From the NCBI GenBank assembly GCA_016223085.1, contig JACRPS010000011.1, positions 304,511 through 363,434 on the forward strand: a stretch of 58,924 nucleotides of DNA, written 5' to 3'. The notes under the pieces were generated by a model that saw only the letters and a list, made by a program, of their open reading frames with translations, was not told where the DNA came from and did not search any database. This DNA is from Chloroflexota bacterium. GTDB taxonomy: Bacteria > Chloroflexota > Anaerolineae > Aggregatilineales > Phototrophicaceae. Position numbers and translations under genes: made by a program. Shown piece after piece: positions 34,106-44,120 of this stretch; positions within the stretch are counted from its first letter, which is position 1; every line of letters begins with the position of its first letter.

Positions 34106-34459
34106 TTAAGACAAGGGAATATACGATACCTTATCTTTCCATTCGGCTGGATTACTGGCCTCTATGATAAGGATGAGTTCATCAATAGCTACTCCTATCG
34201 GTACTGTGTCGCGAATTTCAAAGACTCCCGGCACTGGCAATCCAGCTTTGACCCGTTCGTAAGCAAAACCAACCCTCGTCTCCACATCGTGAGTGAGTAA
34301 TATTCGTTCTTCTTTCGCCGCCCATTCAAGTAGAATCGGGTCTTCTGCTCCGCTGATTTCCGTGTCCTGTGCCCGCACAACATCCAGATCAGGCTTTACA
34401 CGCAACAGCCCACGCAAAATACGATTATCAAAATTCTCGTCAGCAAGGAAGCGCATCAT
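34106..34459 (-). CDS. DUF5615 PIN-like protein, probable toxin of a toxin-antitoxin pair
   Basis: The 117-residue protein opens MMRFLADENFDNRIL, the DUF5615 signature with the first acidic metal ligands, and continues with the acidic DTEISGAEDPILLEWA and LLTHDVETR segments of the PIN-like family. These proteins are thought to be RNases. Its start overlaps the DUF433 stop by ATGA. The gene pair matches the usual DUF433-DUF5615 order. Activity is not shown. Confidence 0.88.
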   Translation of the reverse strand: MMRFLADENFDNRILRGLLRVKPDLDVVRAQDTEISGAEDPILLEWAAKEERILLTHDVETRVGFAYERVKAGLPVPGVFEIRDTVPIGVAIDELILIIEASNPAEWKDKVSYIPLS

Positions 34460-34803
34460 TCCGACTTTCGCTGTTGTGCTTCCCGCCGCGCCAGCAACCG
34501 GGCGCGTATACCTGCCATCTCCGGGTGTCGTGCTTCCACCGCGCGCCTCACGGTTTCAGCCCGTTTTTCACGCTCGCGGATATAAGCAGCCACTTCGTCC
34601 TGATGACGTAAATAATAGGCAATCACATCATAGACATCAGCCAACGAAACTGCCGGATAAGCGATTACGATCTCCTCGGCTGACATACCACGATTGAACG
34701 CATGAACAATGGTGTCCAGCGTGACGCGCGTACCACCTACCCGAATAACCCCCTCGGCGCTTAACGCGATAGGCACAGTTTCAATCTGAGGAGTCGTAAT
34801 CAT
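34456..34803 (-). CDS. DUF433 protein, probable antitoxin
   Basis: The 115-residue protein has the DUF433 core GVIRVGGTRVTLDTIVHAFNRGMSAEEIVIAYPAVSLADVYDVIAYYLRH, a helix-turn-helix-like domain, followed by a charged helical tail that could bind the toxin. It precedes and overlaps the DUF5615 gene. It probably binds both its own promoter and the toxin. Confidence 0.88.
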   Translation of the reverse strand: MITTPQIETVPIALSAEGVIRVGGTRVTLDTIVHAFNRGMSAEEIVIAYPAVSLADVYDVIAYYLRHQDEVAAYIREREKRAETVRRAVEARHPEMAGIRARLLARREAQQRKSE

Positions 34804-34869
34804 AGGCGAGCCTCCGGCAGAAATACCAGGGGCAGGTGGGTATCCCCTGCCCCATTCATCACTAAACAG

Positions 34870-37446
34870 TTACGTCGCCCAGGTAATCAGCCCCGGCATA
34901 AACGGTGAGCGCAGGTAGGGATGGTACGGCAGCACCCGCACTGACAGGCCGCGTTCGCCGCTGGTATTGTACGCCAGCTTGGAAGTGAACTTGTAAGCGC
35001 CATCCTCACCTTTGCCAACCGGCTGCATGTCAATCACGCCGCCGTTCTGCCCGTTGATCTCGCCACGCGTGGTCAGGTCGCCCCAGTACAACTGTACGCG
35101 CACGTCCTCCGGCTTGAGCTGCCCCAGGTCAACCAGCGCGTTCACCTCGATCTCCGTCCCTACCTTCACCAGCCGGGGCGGGATGTCCACGCTGCGGATT
35201 TTCACCTGCTTCCAGGCGTTTTCGATCTTTTCACGCCACTCGGCGTATTCCAATCCGTTTTCGAGGTGGTCTTCAAACAGCTTCAGGCTGTTTTCGTAGT
35301 TGGGCATATACATGCGCTGCGTGTACTCCTGCACCATGCGCTGGGTATTGAAGTACGGCGCGAGCGTCCGCATACTGGTTTTCATCTTGGCAATCCACTC
35401 GCGCGGCAGGCCGTCGCGCCCGCGATTGTAAAACAGCGGGATGATGTCCTGCTCCAGAATGTTGTACAGCGCCTGGCTTTCGATATAGTTCTGGTGCTCC
35501 CATTCCTCGTCCGGGTACTCCTCGCCCCGGCCAATCGCCCAGCCGACTTCCGGCGAGTACCCTTCCGCCCACCAGCCGTCGAGGATGCTGCAATTCAGAC
35601 CGCCGTTGTAGATGACCTTCATGCCGCTGGTGCCGCTGGCTTCCTTCGGGCGCTGCGGTGTGTTCAGCCATACATCCACGCCCTGGATTAGATGCCGCGC
35701 GATGTTCATGTCGTAATTTTCGAGGAACACAATCGCGTGGCGGAAATCCGGGCCGCGCGCGATGTTCACGATCTGGCGAATCAGTTCCTTGCCGCCGGTG
35801 TCGTGCGGGTGCGCCTTGCCGGCGAAGATGACCTGCACCGGGCGATCCGGGTCATTCAGAATCCGTTTCAGGCGTTCCAGGTCACGGAACAGCAGCGTGG
35901 CGCGTTTGTAGGTGGCGAACCGCCGCGCAAAGCCGATGGTCAGCGCATCGGGATTCAGCACTTCCTCGGCATCTTCAATCGCGCTCTGCGACGCGCCCCG
36001 GTTGCTTAACTGCTGGCGCAGCCGCTGCCGCGTAAAGGCCACCAGCCGCTCGCGGCGGCGTTCGTGGGTGCGCCACAGTTCGGCATCCGGCACACCATCA
36101 ATCCCCTGCCAGACTTCGGGCCGCGCTTCTTCGGTGCGCCACGACGGGTCAAGATAGCGATCAAGCAGCGTACCCATTTCGCGGCTGGTCCACGTCTGCA
36201 CGTGCACGCCGTTGGTGATCGCTTCTACCGGCACTTCACGCTCCGGCACGCCGGGATACAGCCACTGCCACATCCGCCGCGACACCTCGCCGTGCAGCTT
36301 GGCGACGCCGTTGGCCTGCGCTGCCGTGTTCAGCGCCAGCACCGCCATCGAAAACAGTTCATATGTACCCATATTTTCGCGCCCCAGATCAAGGAACTGG
36401 TCGCGCGAGAGGCCCAGGCTGCGGTAGTAATCGGTGAAGTGTTCGTCCATCAGGTCGAAGCCGAAGCGTTCCAGCCCTGCCGGTACGGGGGTGTGGGTGG
36501 TGAAGATGTTGCCCGCCGCCGTGATTTCCCGTGCCTGCTGGAAGGTCAGCTTGTTTTCGCCCATCAACTGCCGGATACGTTCCAGCGCCAGGAACGCCGA
36601 ATGTGGCTCGTTGATATGGCAGATTTGTGGGCGCAGCCCCAGCACGTCCAGCGCGCGGATACCGCCGATACCCATCAGGATTTCCTGCCGGATGCGGGTG
36701 CGGCGGTCGCCGCCGTACAGCCGGTCGGTCAGGTTGCGGTCTTCCTCACGCGGGTTGTCGGGGATATTGGTATCGAGCAGGAACAGCGGCACGCGGCCAA
36801 CCTGCACTTTCCAGATTTGCGCGAACAGCTCCCGCCCCGGCAGCGGCACGCTGATTTTGATCGGCGTGCCATCGGCTTTCATTTGCAGTGTCACCGGCAG
36901 ATTGGCGTAGTCGTTGATCGGGTACAGTTCCTGCTGGTAGCCATCGGCGTTCAGGTACTGCTGGAAATAACCTTCCTGATACAGAATGCCCACACCCACC
37001 AGCGGCAGCCCCAGGTCGCTGGCGCTTTTCAGGTGGTCGCCGCTGAGGACACCCAGACCACCAGAGTAGTTCTGCAAACATTCGGTGATGCCAAACTCCA
37101 TCGAGAAGTAGGCGATGATCGGCTTTGGCAGGTGGCCGTAGTGCGTCTCATACCACGTATTTTCCCGTTTGTTCATGTACGTGTCGAACGCATCGCACAC
37201 GGCGCGGTAGTGCGCCATGTAGGCCGGGTCGTTACACACGGCTTCCAGCCGCTCCTGGCTCACCCGCCCCAGCAGCCAGACCGGGTTATGGTTGGTTTCT
37301 TCCCACAGGTCGCGGTCGAGGCGGCGAAACAGGGCAATGGTTTCATGGTCCCACGCCCACCGCAGATTCATGGCCAGTTCTTGCAGCCGCCGCAGCGGTC
37401 CCGGCAAGTTCGGGACAACGTTAATTCGGGCGACAGGTTTAATCAT
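34870..37446 (-). CDS. glgP: Alpha-glucan (glycogen) phosphorylase, short GT35 type
   Basis: The 858-residue enzyme belongs to the compact phosphorylase branch (opening LPGPLRRLQELAMNLRWAWDHE). The pyridoxal-phosphate Lys is K610 in SGTSGMKVIYNGG. FGITECLQNYSGGLGVLSGDH and the glucan-site AISNG-like TNGVHVQTW are in place. It releases glucose-1-phosphate from glycogen. ATG 37446 has AGGAG about 8 nt upstream. It is divergent from the CBM48 gene and lies in a glycogen cluster, so both making and breaking the polymer are coded here. Confidence 0.93.
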   Translation of the reverse strand: MIKPVARINVVPNLPGPLRRLQELAMNLRWAWDHETIALFRRLDRDLWEETNHNPVWLLGRVSQERLEAVCNDPAYMAHYRAVCDAFDTYMNKRENTWYETHYGHLPKPIIAYFSMEFGITECLQNYSGGLGVLSGDHLKSASDLGLPLVGVGILYQEGYFQQYLNADGYQQELYPINDYANLPVTLQMKADGTPIKISVPLPGRELFAQIWKVQVGRVPLFLLDTNIPDNPREEDRNLTDRLYGGDRRTRIRQEILMGIGGIRALDVLGLRPQICHINEPHSAFLALERIRQLMGENKLTFQQAREITAAGNIFTTHTPVPAGLERFGFDLMDEHFTDYYRSLGLSRDQFLDLGRENMGTYELFSMAVLALNTAAQANGVAKLHGEVSRRMWQWLYPGVPEREVPVEAITNGVHVQTWTSREMGTLLDRYLDPSWRTEEARPEVWQGIDGVPDAELWRTHERRRERLVAFTRQRLRQQLSNRGASQSAIEDAEEVLNPDALTIGFARRFATYKRATLLFRDLERLKRILNDPDRPVQVIFAGKAHPHDTGGKELIRQIVNIARGPDFRHAIVFLENYDMNIARHLIQGVDVWLNTPQRPKEASGTSGMKVIYNGGLNCSILDGWWAEGYSPEVGWAIGRGEEYPDEEWEHQNYIESQALYNILEQDIIPLFYNRGRDGLPREWIAKMKTSMRTLAPYFNTQRMVQEYTQRMYMPNYENSLKLFEDHLENGLEYAEWREKIENAWKQVKIRSVDIPPRLVKVGTEIEVNALVDLGQLKPEDVRVQLYWGDLTTRGEINGQNGGVIDMQPVGKGEDGAYKFTSKLAYNTSGERGLSVRVLPYHPYLRSPFMPGLITWAT

Positions 37447-37645
37447 CCAGTGATCTCCTGATAAATGCGTGTAGTAGCGCGATTATGCCTCGCAAAGTTT
37501 GAAGCATAGCCATTTCAGGCTAATTTGGCAAACTTGCTCAAACATAAACGATTAAATTTTATTAAATGTAGCTGTTTTCCGGCATGGGGCTATGCTACAA
37601 TCGGCGCAAGCTGAATCTGAGCCGGGCAAAAGGAGAACAGCCGGT

Positions 37646-37942
37646 ATGCTGAAGAAGCAGGTATTAAAGAGTAAACCCGTCTGCAAAGTGACGTTCACGT
37701 TGCCGGAAGCCGTCAAAGCTGAATCCGCGTATCTGGTGGGTGATTTTAACAACTGGGACGAAAAAGCCACCCCGATGAAGAAACTCAAGAACGGGCACTT
37801 CAGCGTGACGCTGGAGTTGGACAAAAACCGCGAGTACCAGTTTCGTTATCTGGTGAACGGCACGGAATGGCACAACGATTGGCACGCCGACAAGTACGTG
37901 CCCAACCCCTTCAGCGGCGACAATTCCGTTGTGACAACCTAG
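37646..37942 (+). CDS. Stand-alone CBM48/AMPK-like glycogen-binding domain protein
   Basis: The 98-residue protein is just one CBM48 (isoamylase N-terminal) domain: VTFTLPEAVKAESAYLVGDFNNWDE, then KNGHFSVTLELDKNREYQFRYLVNGTEWHNDWHADKYVPNPF. The domain binds alpha-glucan through its aromatic residues. ATG 37646 has AAGGAG about 10 nt upstream, and TACAAT at 37596 may be the -10. It is divergent from GlgP, with which it may act as a separate glucan-binding partner. Confidence 0.9.
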   Translation: MLKKQVLKSKPVCKVTFTLPEAVKAESAYLVGDFNNWDEKATPMKKLKNGHFSVTLELDKNREYQFRYLVNGTEWHNDWHADKYVPNPFSGDNSVVTT

Positions 37943-37976
37943 CTATTCTAGCCCGCTTCAACGTTCAATCAGGATG

Positions 37977-38007
37977 CAAACGCCCGGCAGTTAACACCGG
38001 GCGTTTG
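37977..38007. terminator. Bidirectional terminator between convergent genes
   Basis: An 11-bp perfect stem (CAAACGCCCGG/CCGGGCGTTTG) with a 9-nt loop lies between the CBM48 and DUF3536 stops. ATTTT follows on the plus strand. Confidence 0.75.
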
Positions 38008-38011
38008 ATTT

Positions 38012-39433
38012 TCACCGTTTTAGCAGGTCAAGCTGAAATTCTTCCAGCACGCTGTGCAGGATGTCGGTGCCGCTCACCGGGCTGTTGGCGGAGCGCACCA
38101 CCGCCATATCCAGCGGGAAGCGGTCGTTTAAGTCCTGCCCGCTGGCCTGCTGCGCCAGTGTCAGCGCCGCCGCCGCGCAGGCCACCGCGTAACGCGGCTG
38201 GCGGCTGTCCAGCCGGTTATCGGTGAAGGTGTAACTGTTGTACATGCGCTGCGCCAGCCGTTCCGCCAGGAACAACTGCTTCAACTGTTGGCGATGCCCG
38301 ATGCTGATCTTCGGGATGTGTTCGCTGATGAAGTCGTCGGCATCCACCGTACCGACGATCACCGGCGCGTACCGGTCGCGCAGTTCCCAGGGGTCCACGC
38401 CATACGAACGCACCAGTTCTTCATACACCCGGTCCACTTCGCTGGCGGCGTTATCCAGCGCGCGCCGCAGCGCCCCTTTCCAGGTGGTGTCCTGATGCGC
38501 ATCGGCAAAGCCGGTCAGCCACTGCGTCAGCCCTTCGTAGTTGCCCCAGCTTGTTAATTCCCTGATCTGTACCGTTTGTGTCGGCGGATGCTGGACAAAA
38601 TACTGGTCGAGCGTGGTGATCTGGTAGCCGGCGCGGGACGCTTCGTATTTCACCAGCCAGTACAAAAATTCTTCCTCACCGGCGAAGTGGTGGCCGAAGG
38701 TTTCACCCGCCGTCGCCAGCAGTACCAGCGGCCCGATGTTTTTCCGCGCCGGGCCAAGTACCTGGTCTACCCAGCGGCCCGCGCCGCCCAGGTTGTGAAT
38801 GTTAAACGAGATTTGCGCCGATAGTTCATCGTTGCGCACAAACACGGCCATGGTCGCGCCGTTACCCAGCGCCACGTTAAACGGCCCCGCCCCCGCGCCG
38901 GGTGACCAGTCCTGAATCTGCTTGGCCGCCAGCACCGTATACTGGATGCCCGCCTCGCGCAGCAGGCGCAGCGTTTCCAGGTCTACCGCCAGCTCCGGCA
39001 GCCAGAAGCCAAGCGGCTGGCGACCAAATCGCTCCTCGAACGCCGACACGCCCCAGAAAACCTGCGTTCGTTTATCGCGCTTGCGCGCCAGTGGCAGGAT
39101 GATGTGATTGTACGCCGTCGCCAGCGCATTCCCCGCCGGCGCTTGGGTAGCATAGGCTTCCCTGTCGGCATTCACAATCGTTTCGTATACGTCGTGGGCG
39201 TTCACTTCCAGCCACTTCACCAGTGCTTCGGAGAAGCTGTAACTGATGAAGCTGAAGTTGCCGCGTTCGGCGTTCGGGCGGTAGGAAGTCGCCGTGATGC
39301 GCTCGTTCCAGTTCTGGAACGGCGCCGCTTCCGGTTCGACCACCTGGCCGGGGGGACTCTCCAACGGGTTGCCACGCGGCGGCTGGCTGAAATGCCCGTG
39401 CACGCACAGGCAGCTTCGTTCAAATTTGGACAT
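38012..39433 (-). CDS. GH57-family protein with DUF3536
   Basis: The 473-residue protein has the GH57 opening HGHFSQPPRGNP (12-23) and the nucleophile-region FWLPELAVDLETL with E147, then DUF3536-type sequence (about 285-473). The frame reaches 39490, but ATG 39433 has GGAGG a few bases upstream. GH57 enzymes act on alpha-glucans as amylases, transferases or branching enzymes; DUF3536 members have no settled activity. Place next to glgC-glgA suggests glycogen work. Confidence 0.88.
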   Translation of the reverse strand: MSKFERSCLCVHGHFSQPPRGNPLESPPGQVVEPEAAPFQNWNERITATSYRPNAERGNFSFISYSFSEALVKWLEVNAHDVYETIVNADREAYATQAPAGNALATAYNHIILPLARKRDKRTQVFWGVSAFEERFGRQPLGFWLPELAVDLETLRLLREAGIQYTVLAAKQIQDWSPGAGAGPFNVALGNGATMAVFVRNDELSAQISFNIHNLGGAGRWVDQVLGPARKNIGPLVLLATAGETFGHHFAGEEEFLYWLVKYEASRAGYQITTLDQYFVQHPPTQTVQIRELTSWGNYEGLTQWLTGFADAHQDTTWKGALRRALDNAASEVDRVYEELVRSYGVDPWELRDRYAPVIVGTVDADDFISEHIPKISIGHRQQLKQLFLAERLAQRMYNSYTFTDNRLDSRQPRYAVACAAAALTLAQQASGQDLNDRFPLDMAVVRSANSPVSGTDILHSVLEEFQLDLLKR

Positions 39434-39556
39434 CGTCCCCTCCTCGTTAAATATAGTTTCCAGACCGAGGCGTCTGTGCCCGATTTGCATCTAGCTTAAT
39501 CACCTGCGCGCCCCACCGCGCAGTGACAAAATGCCGGGAAACGCAGCGGGACATCA

Positions 39557-40819
39557 TCACTTTTTCTTGTAACCGATGGTTGTATTGCTCGGCACGATCT
39601 TGTTGGTGTACGCCGCAAAATCCTCCAGCCGCAAATCCGTGCCCAGCACTGCACTGTGACCAATGGTGTACCCTGCCGGCACGTGCGTATTTTTGCCGAC
39701 ACAGGTGATGCCCAGTTCGCCCATTTCCAGGATTTTGCCAACGTGAGCGTTGTGGCCGATCACCACGATTTTGTCGAGGATGCAGCGTTCCACCACCGCG
39801 CCGGCCTCGATGTACGTGTCCGTCAGCACGATGGACTCGCGCACGACGGCGTTTGGTCCCACGTACACCCCCGGCGACAGCACCGAGTTTTCCACCAGTG
39901 CGCCTTCCGATATCACCGACCCGTCGGTGATGAGGCTGTTTTTGACGGTCGCGCCGGTATGGATATGCACGGGCGGACGTTCCTCGCTGCGGGTGTGAAT
40001 GACCCACGTCCGGTCATTCAGGTTGAGCGACGGCGGCGACGCAATCAAATCCATGTGCGCTTCCCAGTAGGCATCAATCGTCCCCACGTCTACCCAGTAC
40101 CCGCCGTAGGGATAGGCGTAGACGTTCATGCCCTCGATCACCATGCGTGGGATAATGTCCTTGCCGAAGTCGTGATTCGACGCCCTGCGCTTCTGGTCTT
40201 CCTGTATCTGCTGCTCCAGCACGGCATAGTTAAACACGTACACGCCCATACTGGCCAGGTTACCGGGTGGGTTGGCCGGTTTTTCAACAAACTCGCGCAC
40301 GCGGTAATCATCGTCCACGTCGAGGATACCATACCGGCTGGCCTCGTCCATCGGCACGCGGATGGTGCAAACCGTCGCGTCGGCCTTCCGCTCGCGGTGG
40401 AACTGAATCAGCACGTCGTAGTCCATCTCGTAGATGTGATCGCCTGAGAGAATGAGCACGTAATCAGGCCGCCCGCGCCGCACGAAGTTTAAGTTCTGCG
40501 CCACCGCATCCGCCGTGCCGGCATACCAGTCAGTATCCGCCCGCCCCTTGTACGGCTGCAAAATCTGCACGCCGCCGGTGAATGAACGATCCAGATCCCA
40601 GGGACGCCCGCGCCCAATGTGGTCGTTAAGGCTGTGCGGGCGATACTGCGTCAGAATCAGCACGTCAAAAATGTTGGAGTTGACGCAGTTGCTTAACGTG
40701 AAATCAATAATGCGGTACTTCCCGGCAAACGGCACCGCCGGTTTGGCGCGTTTGGCAGTTAACGTCACCAGACGTGTGCCTTCGCCGCCGGCCAGAATGA
40801 CAGCTTTTACTTTTGCCAT
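39557..40819 (-). CDS. glgC: Glucose-1-phosphate adenylyltransferase
   Basis: The 420-residue enzyme shows the nucleotidyltransferase motif GGEGTRL (11-17) with [20 protein letters not shown], the substrate loop [23 protein letters not shown], and a left-handed beta-helix at the end. It makes ADP-glucose, the donor for GlgA. Its start lies 13 nt inside the end of glgA, so the two are coupled. Allosteric type cannot be told by eye. Confidence 0.95.
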   Translation of the reverse strand: MAKVKAVILAGGEGTRLVTLTAKRAKPAVPFAGKYRIIDFTLSNCVNSNIFDVLILTQYRPHSLNDHIGRGRPWDLDRSFTGGVQILQPYKGRADTDWYAGTADAVAQNLNFVRRGRPDYVLILSGDHIYEMDYDVLIQFHRERKADATVCTIRVPMDEASRYGILDVDDDYRVREFVEKPANPPGNLASMGVYVFNYAVLEQQIQEDQKRRASNHDFGKDIIPRMVIEGMNVYAYPYGGYWVDVGTIDAYWEAHMDLIASPPSLNLNDRTWVIHTRSEERPPVHIHTGATVKNSLITDGSVISEGALVENSVLSPGVYVGPNAVVRESIVLTDTYIEAGAVVERCILDKIVVIGHNAHVGKILEMGELGITCVGKNTHVPAGYTIGHSAVLGTDLRLEDFAAYTNKIVPSNTTIGYKKK

Positions 40820-42285
40820 GAAAATCCACCTCGTCTTTTGATAAGCGCCTTGCGATAAACTTCAATATACTGCCGGGCACTGTTGTCCCAGCTAAAGTCG
40901 CGCTGCATCGCCCGGCGCTGCATCCGCTGCCACGCGTCACGCCGGCTGTGGAAGGTGTCCAGCGCCCACAGCACCGTGTTATACAGCGCTTCGGCCTCCT
41001 CCCACTGGAAGACAAAGCCCGTGCCGCGCTCCGCCGGGCCGTTGTCGTAATTTTCAACCGTATCGGCCAGTCCGCCGGTTTCCCGCACCACCGGCAGCGC
41101 ACCGTAGCGCATCGCCAGCATCTGGCCGATACCGCACGGCTCGTAATGGCTGGGCATCAGAAACAGATCACAGCCAGCATAAATCCGCTGCGCCAGCGCA
41201 GCGTTATAACCGATGTATGTGCGCGCCCGCCACCAGTAATCCTGCCCCAGCCGGGAGAACTGGCGGTCGTACTCCGGTTCGCCTGACCCCAGGCCGATGA
41301 ACTGCACGTCGGTGCTGCCCAGCAGCCGCCGCAACGCCGGAATCAGCAGGTCAATGCCCTTCTGCTGCACTAGCCGGGTTACGATGCCCAGCACGGCCAC
41401 ATCGTCGCGCACTTCCAGCCCGAAGTCGGTTTGAAGCTGGCGCTTGTTCGGCGGGCGATTTTCCACGAAGTTATCGGCGTTGAAGTTTGAGACAATCAGC
41501 GGGTCAGTGGCTGGGTTCATCGCCTCGGTATCAATGCCATTCAGGATACCCACCAGATCGTTCACGCGTGTGCGAATCAGGCCATCGAGGCCGTAACCCA
41601 TGTACGGGTACTGGATTTCGACGGCGTAGCGCGGGCTGACCGTCGTCAGCATGTCCGAATAGGCGATGGCAATCGCCATCAGGTTATTGGTTAAATCCTG
41701 GTACACCAGATCGGGCTGGTGGCGACCGGGCACGCCGAGTTCCCACAGCCAGCCGCCGGCATGGTCGCCCTGATACGCCAGGTTGTGGATGCTGAGGATG
41801 GAGGCCACCTGCGCCCAGGTCGGGTAATGGCGGCTTTCGTGCAGCAGGAACGGCACCAGACCGGTATGCCAATCGTTGACGTGGAACACATCCGGGAACC
41901 AGTCTTCGCGCCCGCGCAGTTCCCAGGCAACCGCCATCGTCGCCTGGCTGAAGAAGATAAAACGTGGTACGTCCCATTCCCACGTGCTGTAGACCTGATT
42001 TTCGTCACCAAAGAACGGCCAGCCCTGAATGAAATAATACGGCACACCCTGGTAGACGGTTGAATACACCTGCACGTTCACCGTGCCGGTGCGGCGCGGG
42101 AATGGAAACGAAAACAGCGGCGTGATGTGATAGCGTTCGGAGTCAATGTAGCCGTAGTACGGCAGCATCACGCGGGCATCTACCCCCAGCTGGCGCAGCG
42201 CCGCCGGCAGACTCCCGACCACATCGGCCATGCCGCCTACCTTCGCAAACGGCGCGGCTTCCGCGCTGACAAACAGGACATTCAT
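40807..42285 (-). CDS. glgA: Glycogen synthase (GT5)
   Basis: The 492-residue enzyme starts [27 protein letters not shown], with the ADP-glucose KVGG loop at 15-18, and has [11 protein letters not shown] and the late [36 protein letters not shown] at 42291 is possible; the ATG is taken. The gene overlaps glgC by 13 nt. A palindromic repeat lies between it and the branching enzyme. Confidence 0.94.
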   Translation of the reverse strand: MNVLFVSAEAAPFAKVGGMADVVGSLPAALRQLGVDARVMLPYYGYIDSERYHITPLFSFPFPRRTGTVNVQVYSTVYQGVPYYFIQGWPFFGDENQVYSTWEWDVPRFIFFSQATMAVAWELRGREDWFPDVFHVNDWHTGLVPFLLHESRHYPTWAQVASILSIHNLAYQGDHAGGWLWELGVPGRHQPDLVYQDLTNNLMAIAIAYSDMLTTVSPRYAVEIQYPYMGYGLDGLIRTRVNDLVGILNGIDTEAMNPATDPLIVSNFNADNFVENRPPNKRQLQTDFGLEVRDDVAVLGIVTRLVQQKGIDLLIPALRRLLGSTDVQFIGLGSGEPEYDRQFSRLGQDYWWRARTYIGYNAALAQRIYAGCDLFLMPSHYEPCGIGQMLAMRYGALPVVRETGGLADTVENYDNGPAERGTGFVFQWEEAEALYNTVLWALDTFHSRRDAWQRMQRRAMQRDFSWDNSARQYIEVYRKALIKRRGGFSWQK

Positions 42286-42320
42286 GTTCAACGGGTTTGC
42301 CCCCTTGTGTTTTTGCGCGC

Positions 42321-42345
42321 AGGGCGCACGGCTGTGCGCCCCTAC
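42321..42345. repeat. Palindromic intergenic repeat, copy 7, overlapping a stop codon
   Basis: AGGGCGCA and TGCGCCCCT pair around CGGCTG; the minus-strand end reads GTAGGGGCGCA like the other copies. Its GTAG contains the TAG stop of the branching enzyme gene. Confidence 0.75.
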
Positions 42346-44066
42346 GGTAGCTCTGCAAACCAGTGATAATCCACGTCCGGGAACACCTTATCCAGTTCCC
42401 AGTATTCATCGGCCAGTGCTCGGTTCGGCGCGCCGCGCTCCAGGCTGGCCGCCAGCTTCTCGAAGCGTTCGACATGCTGGTTAAAGCGCCCGATGGCGTA
42501 TTCCCGCGCCTGCCCGGTTGTGACCAGAAACGGCCAGTCGGAACTTTGCAGCAGCAGCAGTTCGCGCGCGGTCTGGTTTAAGACAGCCAGCGCATCACCC
42601 GGCGCGTCAGGAAAGGCAGCCACCAGCCGTTCCATCCGGCGTTCGGCTTCGTGAATCGGCGGCCACATCCAGTGGGTATCGGCATTGTCCCAGGTGAAAT
42701 GATTGCCCCCCGCGCCCCATGAACTTTCCGGCAGGTCCAGCACTTCCGCCGGCGGGTGGCTGGCAATGTGCTGGCTGGCGGTTGTCAGTTCGATGTCAGG
42801 ATTGCTTGCCAGCAGGCGCAGCACCTTGCCCAGCCAGTCCACCCCCTCGAACCACCAGTGACCAAACAGCTCCGTATCGTAAGCTGAGGCGATCAGACCA
42901 TACTGCCCGGTCTGCCGCTGATAATCGCGCAGCAGATCGCCCACCAGATGGGCGAAATGTTCGGCGTGCTGGTCAACCTTCTCGGCAGCCCAATCAGGAC
43001 GGTACAAATCCTTGGCCGCCAGGTCAATTTTCGTCCCCGTTACCCGCCAGTATTGCAGGCCGCTGCTGCCGGCGCGTTTGTGAAATTCGCGGTAATCAAA
43101 ATCGCCAGGGTAGCCCCAGTCCGCGCTCCACACCTGCATACCGGTGCGGTGGTCGCGCCCGATCACGGCCACGCCGGAATGGTGTTGTGCGTCCGGCCCG
43201 GCGGCAGTTTCGCTGACGTAATACGGTTGGAAGGTGGTCGCCGGACGCTCCGGCGGTGGCTGCTGTCGCGCCGGAATCACGTAGCGCCGTGTGATCGCTC
43301 CATACGGCCCCAGCACATCACCCGCCGCCACGCCCACCGGCAGGCCGCCGGTGATAGTGTGCGTTTCGCTGAAAAAGACTTTCAGGCCATAACGCGCCAG
43401 CCACGTTTCCAGTCCGGGACGAACGCGACCATCGGCGGACACGTAAGCCGGACGGTAGGCGCACTCCGGCAGCCAGATCGCCGTCGGCGGGCGGCCAAAG
43501 CAGCGTTCGTAACTCTGCGCCGCCGTTTTAAGTTGCGCGGCAATCGAACTGTCGCGGCTGAGCAGCGGCAGGTACCCGTGTGTGGCCGCGCTGGTGATGA
43601 TTTCGAGATACCCGTCATCCTGCAGCCGCCGGAACGCGCCGATAATGTCACGGCTGAAGCGGTCACGGAAGGCGCGCTGCACCGCCTCATACCGGCGCTG
43701 GTACCACTCCGCCAGATAACGCAGATGCAGGTCAGGCGAATCCGGTGCAGCGCCATCGCTGAAGAAGGAGATATCCTGCCGCGCGGCTTCAACACGGTCA
43801 TTCAGATACTGGTCAAAATGATCGAGGACGATCGGGTCGGTTAGCTGTTCCGCCAGCACGGGGGTGATGCTCAGTGTCAGGCGGAAGGGCACGCCGTCGT
43901 CTTTCAGATCGTAGAGCGTTTGCAGCAGGGGGATATAGGTTTCGCTGGTGGCTTCGTGAATCCACTCCTCACCATGCGGCCAGCGCCCCGCCAGACGCGC
44001 ATAGGGCAGATGGGTGTGTAAGACAAACGTGAAAGCTCCAATCGCACCCAAACCGTTTCGCTCCAC
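42342..44066 (-). CDS. GH57 1,4-alpha-glucan branching enzyme
   Basis: The 574-residue protein is a GH57/DUF1957 branching enzyme: opening FTFVLHTHLPYARLAGRWPHGEEW, nucleophile E201 in IWLPECAYRP, and acid/base D397 in IASAYDTELFGHWWFEGVDWL. It would form alpha-1,6 branches in the glycogen that GlgA makes and takes the place of the GH13 GlgB, of which there is none here. The start is GTG at 44066; no strong ribosome site is seen. Its stop codon lies within a palindromic repeat. Confidence 0.92.
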   Translation of the reverse strand: MERNGLGAIGAFTFVLHTHLPYARLAGRWPHGEEWIHEATSETYIPLLQTLYDLKDDGVPFRLTLSITPVLAEQLTDPIVLDHFDQYLNDRVEAARQDISFFSDGAAPDSPDLHLRYLAEWYQRRYEAVQRAFRDRFSRDIIGAFRRLQDDGYLEIITSAATHGYLPLLSRDSSIAAQLKTAAQSYERCFGRPPTAIWLPECAYRPAYVSADGRVRPGLETWLARYGLKVFFSETHTITGGLPVGVAAGDVLGPYGAITRRYVIPARQQPPPERPATTFQPYYVSETAAGPDAQHHSGVAVIGRDHRTGMQVWSADWGYPGDFDYREFHKRAGSSGLQYWRVTGTKIDLAAKDLYRPDWAAEKVDQHAEHFAHLVGDLLRDYQRQTGQYGLIASAYDTELFGHWWFEGVDWLGKVLRLLASNPDIELTTASQHIASHPPAEVLDLPESSWGAGGNHFTWDNADTHWMWPPIHEAERRMERLVAAFPDAPGDALAVLNQTARELLLLQSSDWPFLVTTGQAREYAIGRFNQHVERFEKLAASLERGAPNRALADEYWELDKVFPDVDYHWFAELP

Positions 44067-44120
44067 GAAATTCGTAAAGACACATGGGGGATTGTAACGT
44101 TTTGCTCGCTAAAGGCCAAA

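Noticed and set aside
39504-39523. CTGCGCG/CGCGCAG hairpin after glgC as a terminator
   Set aside because: The 7-bp stem is real, but neither strand has a T run after it and the next gene on the same strand starts only about 70 nt on, so a terminator call is not supported.
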